This document shows positions 52,601-63,245 of a DNA stretch of 64,000 bases, piece after piece. The position numbers and the translations under genes were made by a program. The stretch is from Mya arenaria (lineage: Eukaryota > Mollusca > Bivalvia > Myida > Myidae), in the NCBI RefSeq assembly GCF_026914265.1, contig NC_069125.1, positions 6,592,117-6,656,116 on the forward strand. The letters run 5' to 3'. Under the pieces are notes generated by a model that was not told the DNA's origin, did not search any database, and was given only the letters and a program-made list of their open reading frames with translations. How positions within the stretch are numbered: position 1 is the first letter of the stretch; each line of letters opens with the position of its first letter.

Positions 52601-55600
52601 GAAAGTTTTAACAAGATATGTTTGTCAAACATTATGCCCCCCCTGAGCGCCATGTAGTCAGGATTATATGGACAATTAAATGAAATATGCATGGACTGAA
52701 ATGACAGCTGATTTGTTGCCGTTAAGGCAGTTTTAAGATTATGACCATTAAAGTGTGAGGAAAGAGTGTGTTATGACCATGACCTTTGACTCTATTAACT
52801 CAAAATCCAGTCATCAGCTGGTCACCAGAAACCTAAATGTCAAGTTTGAGGGCCATGGGTGCAGGCATTGTCAAGTTATCACTCAGACAACCTTTTATCA
52901 TTCAAGGTCACTGTGACCTTACTTTTGGCCCAATGACCGTAAAATCAATAGGGACCATCTTCTGGCCAGGCCCAACCTCCAAGTCAAGTTTGAGGGCCAT
53001 GGGTGCAGGCATTGTCGAGTTATCACTCGGATAACCTTTTACTATTCCAGGTCACTGTGACCTTGACCTTTGGCCCAATGACCCCTAAAATCAATAGGGA
53101 CCATCTTCTGGCCAGGCCAAACAACCAAGTCAAGTTTGAGGGACATGGGTGCAGGCATTGTCGAGTTATCACTCTGACAAACTTTTACCATTCCAGGTCA
53201 CTGTGACCTTGACCTTTGGCCAGATGACCCCCAAAAACCATAGGGGTTATCTCCTGGTCAGGCCAATTCTCCAAGTCAAGTTTGAGGCCCATGGGTGCAG
53301 GCATTGTCGAGTTATCACTCGGACAACCTTTTACCATTCAAGGTACATGTGACCTTGGCCTTTGGTCCAATGACCCCCAAAAACAATAGGGGTCATCTAC
53401 TGGTCAGGCCCAACCTCCAAGTCAAGTTTGAGGGCCATGGGTGCAGGCATTGTCAAGTTATCACTTGGACAACCTTTTACCATTCAAGTTCACTGTGACC
53501 TTGACCTTTGGCCTGATGACCCCCCAAAACATAAGGGGTCATGTACTGGTCAGGCCCAATCTCCAAGTCAAGTTTGAGGGCCATGGGTGCAGGCATTGTC
53601 AAGTTATCACACGGAAAACCTCTAACCATTCAAGGTGACTGTGACCTTGACCTTTGGGCAGATGACCCCAAAAAACAATAGGGGTCATGTACTGGTCAGG
53701 CCCAATCTCCAAGTCAAGTTTGAGGGCCATGGGTGCAGGCATTGTCAAGTTATCACACGGAAAACCTCTAACCATTCAAGGTGACTGTGACCTTGACCTT
53801 TGGCCAGATGACCCCAAAAAACAATAGGGGTCATGTACTGGTCAGGCCCAACCTCCAATTCAATTATGCGAGCCATGGGTGCAGGCATTGTTGAGTTATC
53901 ACTCGGACAACCTTTTACCATACAAGGTCACTGTGCCCTTGACCTTTGGGCAGATGACCCCCAAAAACAATAGGGGTCAGCTACTGGTCAGGCCCAACCT
54001 CCAAGTCAAGTTTGAGGGCCATGGGTGCAGGCATTGTCATGTTATCACTCGGACAACCTTTTATCATTCAAGGTCACTGTGACCTTGACCTTCGGCCTGA
54101 TGACCCCCAAAAACAATAGGGGTCATCTACTGCTCAGGCCCAATTTCCATGTCAAGTTTGAGGGCCATGGGTGCAGGCATTGTTGAGTTATCACTCGGAC
54201 AAGCTTTAAAATTAATTTACCATTAAAGGTCACTGTGACCTTGACCTTTGACCTGATGAGCCCCAAAATCAATAGGGGTCATCTACTGGTCAGGCCCAAC
54301 GGACCGACCGACCGACATGCCTGTGCAAAGCAATATACCCCTCTTCTTCGAAGGGGGGCATAATTACTTATAGTAAGTCACTCTTGTTGGCACGATTTTA
54401 AGTCATAGTGTGTCTTTTGTTGTGGGGAAACCAGGGAACCCGCAAAAACCCCACTTGTCTGGCTTGGTGACCACAAACCAAACTCGCATGCACCCAGGCC
54501 AGGAATCAAACCAGTGTTGCCGAGTTGAGAAGCGAGTGCCCTAACCAGACAACCTGTAGAGCTTTTTAGCAACAAGCATATGTTCATACAGTTTTTTTTT
54601 TTTAATCTGCTATGTACAAGGTACATGTGATTAAAAACTGTCTACCATTCCTGGGTGATAACCAGTTATAATCATCAATGAAACTTCCAATTGTGTATCA
54701 AACCTAGGACCCTCTGATCCTGAATTTCAATGTGGTAACCACTCGGCCATCGCCTCAACTGAGAAAATTTTTACCTCCAGCACTTTATCAATGTTTTGTT
54801 GACCGAAGTACCGCATGAAGTACATGGGAAGTCGGGAAAACTCTCCGTACACTTCGTCAAAGTCCTTGATATGCTTCGTCATGTTACGACTGAAAACATG
54901 AAATTATAAATTTTATGTCCGAAACCTTGCCATCAAAATGGGGTGGCCAGGTCATGCTATGACTGAAAAAAGTCAAAGACATTCATCTATAGATCAGCAA
55001 CCTGATGTGACCATTGTTTCAACAAATACTGAGGTATGAGGGTTTTTTGATAAATAAAACCCAGTCATTTTTGTGTTCAAGACATAAAATTACATAAAGT
55101 GACCATTTTAATAAGTTTGGAGTAAACTTATTTATTTTAAAACAATTGCAAAAGAAGTTATTACAACATTATATTAATCAATCTCGTTGGCACAATGTTG
55201 CGTGAGAGTGTGGTGTTGTGTTGTGGGGGAAACCTGAGTACCCGGACGAAACCCACTTGTCCAGCTTGGTGACCATAAATCAAACTCACATGCGCCCAGT
55301 CAGTGAATCAAACACTGCCTAGTTGAGAAGACTGTGCACTAACCACTGTGCTAACCGGACAACAGATATGTTAATATTTTTTTCCCAATGAGATGAACAC
55401 ATTCATACATTCTCTGATTTTCACATCAAATTATGCCATGTTAGAAAGAAGAGTGAAAATTTGTACACTGAAGATGACAACTTACCCTGCAAACTGTTGT
55501 AGCATACATTTGATAAGCCGGACATTGTTGATTTCAAAGCTACCCCATAGAGTGTTCACCTTTTTACAAAATGGATACCACATAAGATTATATATTCATT

Positions 55601-58600
55601 GTCATAAATTAGTCTGTTGTTGGTATTCTATTTTTGATATCTTTGGTAACATACTTTTAATATATAAAATGAAACCTATTAAAATTCTATACATCTCTGT
55701 TATATTTCAAAGTCTGTAAATGTTTAATTAGCACAGCATTCTATTGGTAAGAAAATTCTTTAATAACAATACAATGTGTACGAAAATAAATTTCATGATT
55801 TTTTTTACAAAAGTCAGACAAAATGTTTCCCAACCCCTTGCATGCAGAGGTCCAGTGAGTATTCAGACACAAACGTTGTCTTCCCTGACCCCGTTGGCCC
55901 TGTAAGGACTGTCAACTCCCCACGCCGATGCCCCTTTAAGATCTCATTCAACTTCTCATAACGTTTCCACTGAAATAAAAAAAGATGCCAGTTTAATCTT
56001 TATCAAAGGTAAAATTGTCATTTAATTCCTAAACAAGAGATGTTTGTCAAACATTATGCCTTTGACTCTATGAACTCAAAATCCAGAGTCATCAGCTGGT
56101 CACCAGAAACAAATGTCAAGTTCGAGGGCCATGGGTGCAGGCATTGTCAAGTTATCACACAGCCAAGTTTTTTCGTTCAAGGTCACTGTGACCTTGACCT
56201 TTGACCCCTTAAATCATAAGGGGTCATCTACAAGTCAGATGCAACTCCAAGTCAAGTTTGAAGGCCATGGGTTCAGGCATTGTTGAGTTATCACTCTGAC
56301 AACCTTTTACCATTCAAGATCACTGTGACCTTGACCTTTGGCTCTGTGAATCCTAAAATCAATAAGGGTGATCTACTGGTCAGGCTTAACATCCATGTCA
56401 AGTTTAATGATCATAGGTTCAGGCATTGTTGAGATATCAGTGGGAGAAAATTTGTTAACTTTTTTGCGTTAAAGGTTACTGTGACATTGACCTTGGCCTG
56501 ATGACCCCCAAAGTCGATAGGGGTCATCTACTGGGCAGGCCCAACCTTCATGTCAAGTCTGATGACCATAGGTCCAGGAATTGTCGAGGTCGCTTTCAAG
56601 GTCACTTTGACCTTGACCTTTGACCCCTAAAATCAATAGGGGTCATCTACTGGTCAGGCCCAACCTCAATGTCAAGTTTGAGGGCCATGGGTGCAGGCAT
56701 TGTTGAGTTATCACTCGGACAACCTTTTATCACTCAAGGTCACTGTGACCTTGACCTTTGGCCCAATGACCCCTAAAATCAATAGGGACCATCTTCTGGC
56801 CATGCCCAACCTCCAAGTCAAGCTTGAGGGCCATGGCTGCAGGCATTGTAGAGTTATCACTCGGATTCTTTTACCATTCCAGGTCACTGTGACCTTGACC
56901 TTTAGCCCAATGACCCCTAAAATCAATAGGGACATATTCTGGCCAGGCCCAACCTCCAAGTCAAGTTTGAGGGCCATGGGTGCAGGCATTGTCGAGTTAT
57001 CACTCGGACAACCTTTTACCATTCCAGGTCACTGTGAACTTGACCTTTGGCCAGATGACCCCCAAAAACCATAGGGGTCATCTCCTGGTCAGGCCAATTC
57101 TCCAAGTCAAGTTTGAGGGCCATGGGTGCAGGCATTGTCGAGTTATCACTCGGACAACCTTTTACCATTCAAGGTGACTGTGACCTTGACCTTTGGCCAG
57201 ATGACCCCCAAAAACAAAAGGGGTCATGTACTGGTCAGGCCCAATTCCAAGTCAAGTTTGAGGGTCATGGGTGCAGGCATTGTCAAGTTATCACAGGGAA
57301 AACCTTGAACCATTCAAGGTGACTGTGACCATGACCTTTGGCCCGATGACCCCCAAAAACAATAGGGGTCTTCTACTAGTCAGGCCCAACCTCCAATTCA
57401 ATTATGAGGGCCATGGGTGCAGGCATTGTCGAATCATCACTCGGACAACCTTTTACCATTCAAGGTGACTGTGACCTTGACCTTTGGCCAGATGACCCCC
57501 AAAAACAATAGGGGTCATCTCCTGGTCAGGCCCAACCTCCAATTCAATTATGAGGGCCATGGGTGCCGGCATTGTTGAGTTATCACTCGGACAACCTTTT
57601 ACCATTCAAGGTCACTGTGAACTTGACCTTTGACCCGATGAGCCCCAAAAACAATAGGAGTCAGCTACTGGTCAGGGCCAACCTCCAAGTCAAGTTTGAG
57701 GGCCATGGGTGTAGGCATTGTCAAGTTATCACTCGGACTACCTTTTACCATTCAAGGTCACTGTGACCTTGACCTTTGGCCTGATGACCCCCCAAAACAA
57801 TAGGGGTCATCTACTGGTCAGGCCCAACCTCCATGTCAAATTTGAGGGCCATTGGTGCAGGCATTGTTGAGTTATCACTCGGATAAGCTTTAAAATTATT
57901 TTACCATTAAAGGTCACTGTGACCTTGACCTTTGACCCGATGACCCCCAAAATCAATAGGGGTCATCTACTGGTCAGGCCCAACCTTCATGTGAAGTTTG
58001 ATGACCATACGTCCAGGAATTGTTGAGTTATCACTCGGACAAGCTTTGGTCTACCGACGGACGGACCGACCGACCGACATGCCTGTGCAAAGCTTAATAC
58101 CCCTCTTCTTTGAAGGGGGCTATAATAATATTACTGGAATACCGGTTTATTCTTAAGGATGTTATAACTCCTCATGTGTAAGATCTCCTGAAATTCCCTT
58201 GTTTTGAAATTAAATTTTACATTTTACCGGTAACAGAAAGTTAAACATATACAAGTTAAACATATAACATATACAAGTGAAACATATACGGTACATGAAT
58301 TTTATTAGAATCACTATATCATTACACCATAGTATAGTTAGCTGTATAGTGTTTTTCTATTGAAGTACACCTAAAATATTAGCAACTTCAGTTAATTATT
58401 GACATGATTGTTATTATTTCTCCCCTGGTGTGGAGTGGGCCGATCCCAGAGGTTCTGCAATGAGAGGTTGGCCCCTTTATGAGAACGGAGCCAACCCTTG
58501 ACTTCACGCCTCTGTTTATTCAAGGATTGTTATTATTTCTCCCCTGGTGGAGTGGGCAGATCCCAGAGGTTCTGCAATTAGGGGCCAACCCTTTATGAGA

Positions 58601-61293
58601 GCGAAGCAAGCCCTTGACTTCACGCCTCTGATTATTCAAGGATTGTTATTTTTTCTCCCCTGGTGAGGAGTGGGCTGATTCTAGAGGTTCTGCAATTCGG
58701 GGCCAACCCTTGACGAGAGCGGAACCAGCCCCTGAATTCTTGTTTCTTTTGTTTATCAGATTGTTTATTCCTCCCCTGGGGAGGAGTTGGCCGATCCAAG
58801 AGGTTCTGCAATTCGGGACCAACCCTTGATTAGAGTGGAACAAGCCCCTGAATTCTGGTTTCTTTTATATAGGATTGTATCTATTTCTCCCCTTGGGGGG
58901 GACTGGGCTGATCCCAGAGGTTCTATAATACTGCACCAACCCGTGACAAAAGTAGAACAAGCCCCTAAATTCTTGTTTCTGTTATATTAAGATTGTTTGT
59001 TTATTTCTCCCCTGGGGGGGGAGTGGGCCGATCCTGGAGGTACTGCAATACCAGGCCAACCCGTGACGAGAGCGGAGCAAGCCCCTGACTTCTCATCTGT
59101 GTTCAAAAATCAGTTTAATATCGAAGTCCCCCAATGGGGGACGTATCAGATATTAAGCTGATAAGAACAGATACTACACTTTGATCTTAGCCAAAAGGCC
59201 GAGAAGCGATACCTGACAAAGGTTGGTCCACGTTTATATAGACAAAGGCTATAACTACAGTTGTAGGATATAAAATGCTTTTGATTTGTATACTAGTTCT
59301 TAAACTTTGATAATAAATAAGTTACCTTTCATTTCGAACTACTATTTGCATAATTACATTGATCAAGAAATTCCACATTCATCAAAATCTTAAACCATAA
59401 TAAATTTATTTATTAAATTGCTTAATAATTGAAATAAAACAGAATTTAGTTGTTTAAACATTATCGGATATACCTTTCAACTGCTATAAATAGCAGAACC
59501 AGCTGAGCATAGCAAAGAAAGATTAGTAAGGCAGCCTGTAGAATGAAAGGCCATGTGGTTGTCGTTATTGATTTACTGTGTACACTGATAAAATCTTAAC
59601 AGGTTTACCAGCACTGATATTTTAATGTTTTGTATTTGGCTAGTTTCATTTGTACACTTTCTAAATCATTTTTCTCAAATAAATAATGTGCTAAATTTCA
59701 GTTAAATGGAGATATAAACTTCAAATTTAGCATAAAACCTCATACCTGTGCAGCAAGCAGTGTAAATATTGAATAAAGAAAGACAACTCAACTATCACAT
59801 ATACGTTCATAAGAAAGACAACTCAAATATGACATGAAAACAACTCTTAGTGATATTTATACTGATTAACTGTTAACTAAGACTTTTAAGCAAGAACTTT
59901 GAGAATCTCATTTCTTATCAAATTATTTTGATCCTATTTGATTCTTTTATTTTAAATATCTTTCTGATATTGTCATTTTATAATCTATATAATACGTATT
60001 TTAAATTGTAATCTCTTAAATAAAGTAGCCAGCTGTTATCAATTTAAGTAAATGAGTTAAATAAATTGTGAGTTGTGTGACCACAGGTTTCAAATACTAT
60101 TTATGTTATTTATTTTAGGAATGTATGGCTTGATGTCATTATCGGGGCATGAAGGACTCCACGCAGTCTTTGACCAGCCCAATTGCGTTTATATCCCCGA
60201 TAATGACATCAAGCCCGCAATTCATTACTTTTATTTACACCAATTTGATTCAAGAATCGTTAAAAAATACTTCATTTCATTTAAGAAAACATTTTATCAA
60301 ATGACGTCACAATAACGCAGGAAAAGATCAACCACTGGAAATCCCTTTTTAAACTTAAAATTGAAACACTTATGGCAACAATACATTTAACATATCATAA
60401 ATTAACACTTTCTAAAATGTTAATTTATAGTAAACAGAACCTGCTGACACAATACAAACAATAACAGGATCAACTATTTCCATGTGTATTGTTATGCGAT
60501 GAATTGCGATCTGAACATATCCGAAGATGTTGCATTTATCGGATGATAACCGCAATTACGGAAAGGCAGTTTATTTAAGGAATGGAAGTTGAAGTGTAAA
60601 TATTATAATTTGATGATTCAAATCACTTTGAACAAAACATTTCTATTATAGAATCCACACAATGCATAATGCCATTCACTTACAAGACTTGTATAACATC
60701 ATGTCAAACGTTTTCACTCAAGTTATTTAACAAAAATATATATATTGAATTAATTTAATCTAATAAAAAACGGCAAGTTCTTATAAATTTGAGTAAAAAA
60801 ATTCCATAAATTCATAGTGTGATATTCTATTTATATCACAATAAGATGATTAACAAGGCGTAATACATAAAGCATCACTATATGACGAGCACATTTTCCA
60901 CCATACTTATATGTGATGAAACATCAAAGGAGGTTACACCATTTATAAATAAAAAATATATAATTATGTTACTTCATGATGATTTTTTGGTGTTTTCAAA
61001 AATACAAGAATTTATATTGTCGAGAACATCTGCCTAATCAAGTCTGACATACTTTGGTTTATAAAATAATCTCTGCTTAGATGATCTCAATTCCATCTCT
61101 TAAAACAAAAACGACCCTGACCTTGACCCCTGCGACCTTATCAAACTGCTGTAGTTCTGCGTAAACCTCATCGCGCAAATTGAGGGTGGAGAGGACGTCC
61201 TTGTGGCTGATGAAACACGCCTGATCGAGCACATCACGTACGTCATCCCCACATTGCACACACTCCAAGGGCATGTGCTTCAATACTGTTGGC
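46661..61293 (-). CDS. TWNK: Twinkle, mitochondrial replicative DNA helicase, C-terminal eight exons (partial)
   Basis: Twinkle is the hexameric 5'-3' helicase of the mitochondrial DNA replisome. Exons in reading order on the minus strand are 61122-61293, 55835-55969, 55486-55559, 54775-54889, 51506-51691, 48932-49060 and 46661-46825 (stop TGA at 46663). All splice in phase and cover about 324 residues. The order matches the family: a linker ([16 protein letters not shown]), [20 protein letters not shown], Walker [36 protein letters not shown], Walker [39 protein letters not shown], and the C-terminal NRFDGDLG. The N-terminal targeting and primase-like domains lie beyond the right edge. The introns are unusually repeat-loaded: a 21-bp array, two 146-bp arrays, SINEs and a U2 locus. 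The listed exons number seven; with the first phase-2 junction at 61293, at least one more coding exon lies upstream. Confidence 0.95.
46826..48931. other. Twinkle intron, nothing else recognised
   Basis: The intron contains two words of the type TACTGGGGATAG (about 47489-47520) and their complement CTATCCCCAGTACAC at about 48163, perhaps an old inverted-repeat element. A GC-rich patch, GCCCGGCGGGCC, lies at about 48640-48656. A 143-codon plus-strand frame at 48315 has no recognisable content. Confidence 0.4.
49325..51036. repeat. About 21-bp tandem array, about 80 units, in a Twinkle intron
   Basis: The core is GGTCAATATACATCAGCAGCC (split as GGTCAATATAC and ATCAGCAGCC). Variants of 20 bp end in AGCAAA, and 22-bp variants have GGTCAATGTAACACCAGCAG. 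Stops are rare in most frames, so long periodic frames such as QYTSAAG or DRLLMYI appear on both strands. They are artefacts of the repeat. Confidence 0.95.
51037..51505. other. Twinkle intron, no feature
   Basis: Unique AT-rich intron between the 21-bp array and the Walker B exon. Confidence 0.5.
51692..52600. other. Twinkle intron, no feature
   Basis: Unique AT-rich sequence with no RNA gene or transposon end recognised. Confidence 0.45.
52612..54365. repeat. Interspersed element with a 146-bp tandem core (copy 1), in a Twinkle intron
   Basis: The element starts ACAAGATATGTTTGTCAAAC and ATTATGCCCCCC. It ends with (GACC)n, ATGCCTGTGCAAAGC and GGGGGGCATAAT, so its ends are short inverted repeats. 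Between them are about ten 146-bp units with GTCAAGTTTGAGGGCCATGG, TGCAGGCATTGTC, TTATCACTCGGACAACCTTT and GGTCACTGTGACCTTGACCT. Such tandem-core non-autonomous elements are common in bivalves; I do not assign a superfamily. The regulatory-looking palindrome is treated under findings. Confidence 0.9.
54365..54565 (-). mobile_element. tRNA-derived SINE, family A, minus strand
   Basis: The complement shows GGTTGTCTGGTTAGGGCACT, CGCTTCTCAACTCGGC, GGTTTGATTCCTGGCCTGGG and the body GGTTTGTGGTCACCAAGCCA. It is homologous to 40702-40950. It inserted next to the end of the 146-bp element. Confidence 0.82.
54645..54772 (-). mobile_element. tRNA-Ser-like SINE head, minus strand
   Basis: In complement, GCGATGGCCGAGTGGTTACC (tRNA-Ser-like A box) is followed by CCTAGGTTTGATACAC (B-box-like). 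It ends just before the Twinkle exon at 54775. No acceptor-stem pairing, so not a functional tRNA. Confidence 0.55.
55140..55366 (-). mobile_element. tRNA-derived SINE, family A, minus strand
   Basis: The complement begins TTGTCCGGTTAGCACAGTGG and has the family body and a TAATATAATGTTGTAATAAC tail region. This copy aligns with 40702-40950 almost throughout. Confidence 0.85.
56035..58130. repeat. Interspersed element with a 146-bp tandem core (copy 2), in a Twinkle intron
   Basis: The start is ACAAGAGATGTTTGTCAAAC and ATTATGCC. The end is (GACC)n, ATGCCTGTGCAAAGCTTAAT and CTTTGAAGGGGGC. About thirteen units, more diverged at the left, share the consensus of 52612-54365. This copy and copy 1 flank the group of Twinkle exons from 54775 to 55969 in the same orientation. 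Confidence 0.9.
58418..59005 (-). repeat. Five tandem degenerate copies of the U2 snRNA 3' domain
   Basis: Five units of about 117 bp begin near 58418, 58538, 58655, 58770 and 58888 (plus-strand TCTCCCCTGG starts). In complement each resembles U2 stem-loops III-IV (GAGGTTCTGCAAT in place of GAGGTACTGCAAT on the plus strand), followed by a roughly 33-bp linker. None contains the U2 5' half, the branch-site pairing region or the Sm site. Confidence 0.85.
59018..59210 (-). ncRNA. U2: U2 spliceosomal snRNA
   Basis: On the minus strand the RNA starts at 59210 with ATCGCTTCTCGGCCTTTTGG. It continues with CTAAGATCAAAGTGTAGTAT, which contains the GTAGTA branch-site-pairing core. Then come stem-loop IIa (TTAATATCTGATACGTCCCC), the Sm site (ATTTTTGA, about 59103-59111) and the 3' stem-loop (GGCCTGGTATTGCAGTACCT). 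It ends near 59018-59021. The length of about 191 nt is that of metazoan U2, and every functional block is conserved. It sits in a Twinkle intron in the same orientation. U2 is normally transcribed from its own promoter; I could not confirm a PSE upstream (59211-59290). Confidence 0.93.
59211..61121. other. Twinkle intron right of the U2 locus
   Basis: AT-rich. The only structure I see is the perfect inverted repeat at 60127-60215, listed separately. Confidence 0.5.
60127..60215. repeat. Perfect 21-bp inverted repeat with 47-bp spacer
   Basis: The left arm, 60127-60147 (GGCTTGATGTCATTATCGGG plus one G), is exactly complementary to 60195-60215. An 89-nt transcript would fold into a strong hairpin. 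It stands in unique AT-rich intron sequence. It could be a small foldback element or a hairpin RNA precursor. Confidence 0.85.
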
Positions 61294-61307
61294 CTGTCAA
61301 GATAGTA

Positions 61308-61610
61308 AGGTTATTAGTACTGTGTTTTGATCCCAGTGGTTGTATTCGACTCGAGTGGATTTTTGCAGATTCAGATTTCAAGAGGCGTAAGCGAGGTGTA
61401 AGCCGAGTGAAATCAAAATCTGCAAAAAAAACACGAAAGACCAATACGACATTCCTGATCAAAACACAGTACTAATAACCCTTTTATTATATACATTACT
61501 GGTAAGGTCACTTAAAAGTCACATGTTTTCATAATAAATGTCATTTTAACGACGCACTATTTTGTTTTACGACTTCATTTTAACATCGCACAATGATACT
61601 TGTTATCAGG
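61308..61610. mobile_element. Interspersed repeat with GGTTATTAGTACTG termini, second copy
   Basis: It matches 9386-9690 in order and orientation. It contains TTATTAGTACTGTGTTTTGA with its complement, and the inner pair GCAGATTCAGATTTCA and GAAATCAAAATCTGC. It begins only about 15 bp from the Twinkle splice acceptor at 61294. Confidence 0.75.
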
Positions 61611-61677
61611 GCTTCTAAAAGTTTGGAACCTCAATCAATTCGGAGCCGGCAACAACCCCCCACACCTTTAAAAACAA

Positions 61678-63245
61678 GAGCACCGCGAAACGGAGCATTA
61701 TACGCCCGAAGAAGATTCGGCTTAAGGTCCTTTTAATGTAGTGATGATTTGTATAAAGTTATTTGAAAATCGCTTTATTAGTTACCAAGTTATGGCCCGG
61801 ACACGGAATTGCTAACGGACGAGTAACAAAGATGTGGCCCGGACACAGAATTGCTAAAGCTCCCCCATGTTGATTCTAGTCTTTGAGGTATGGACCTGGA
61901 AATTGCACGCGACACATCCTTTTAATGTAGTGATGATTTGTATAAAGTTATTTGAAAATCGCTTTATTAGTTACCAAGTTATGGCCCGGAAACAGAATTG
62001 CTAACAGACGAGTTACAAAGATGTGGCCCGGACACAGAATTGCTAACGTCCCCCCATGGTGATTCTAGTCTTTGAGTTATGGCCTGGACATGGAAGTACT
62101 AACGTCCCCCTCATGGTGATTCTAGACTTTGAGGTATGGACCTGGAAATTCCATGTGACACATCCTTTTAATGTAGTTATGATTTGTATAAAGTTATTTG
62201 AAAATTACTTTATTAGTGACCAAGTTGTGGCCCGGACACGGATTTGCTAACGCACCCCATTGTGATTCTAGTCTTTGAGGTATGGACCTGGAAATTGCAC
62301 GCGACGCATCCTTTTAATGTAATGATGCTTTGTATAAAGTTATTTGAAAATTACTTTATTAGTGACCAAGTTGTGGCACGGACACGGATTTGCTAACGCA
62401 CCCCCATGGTGATTCTAGTCTTGGAGGTATGGACCTGGAAATTGCGCGCGACACTTCCTTTTAATGTAGTGATGATTTGTATAAAGTTATTTGAAAATCG
62501 CTTTGTTAGTTACCAAGTTATAGCCCGGACACGGAATTGCTAACGGACGAGTAACAAAGATGTGGCCCGGAAACAGAATTGCTAACGCCCCCCCCCATGG
62601 TTATTCTAGTCTTTGAGGTATGGACCTGGAAATTGCACGCGACACATCCTTTTAATGTAGTGATGATTTGTATAAAGTTATTTGAAAATCGCTTTATTAG
62701 TTACCAAGTTATGGCCGGGACACAGAATTGCTAACGCACCCCCATGGTGATTCTAGTCCTTGAGGTATGGACCTGGAAATTGCGCGCGACACATCCTTTT
62801 AATGTAATGATGCTTTGTATCAAGTTATTTGAAAATGACTTTATTAGTGACAAAGTTGTAACGCCCCCCCCCCCCCCATGGTGATTCTAGTCTTTGAGGT
62901 ATGGACCTGGAAATTGCGCGCGACACATCCTTTTAATGTAATGATGCGTTGTATAAAGTTATTTGAAAATTACTTTATTAGTGACAAAGTTGTGGCCCGG
63001 ACACGGAATTGCTAACGCACCCCCATGGTGATTCTAGTCTTTGAGGTATGGACCTGGAAATTGCGCGCGACACATCCTTTTAATGTAGTGATGATTTGTA
63101 TAAAGTTATTTGAAAATTACTTTATTAGTGACCAAGTTATGGCCCGGACACGGAATTGCTAACGGACGGACAGACGGACGGACGGACAGACAGACGGACA
63201 GACGATGGAGGCCATAACATAATATGACCCTTCGGGCGTATAAAA
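61678..63245. repeat. Tandem-core element with TATACGCCCGAAG termini
   Basis: It starts GAGCATTATACGCCCGAAGA and ends CTTCGGGCGTATAAA, so the ends form an inverted repeat. About nine core units of roughly 140-190 bp share GGACCTGGAAATTGC, ACACATCCTTTTAATGTAGT, TATAAAGTTATTTGAAAATC and GGCCCGGACACGGAATTGCT. The last unit runs into (ACGG/ACAG)n at 63163-63205. The architecture is the same as the two 146-bp elements, but the sequence differs. Confidence 0.88.

Noticed and set aside
52837..57766. Repeated frames of about 67 codons beginning [11 protein letters not shown]
   Set aside because: One per 146-bp unit; they arise from the tandem unit and shift frame between units.
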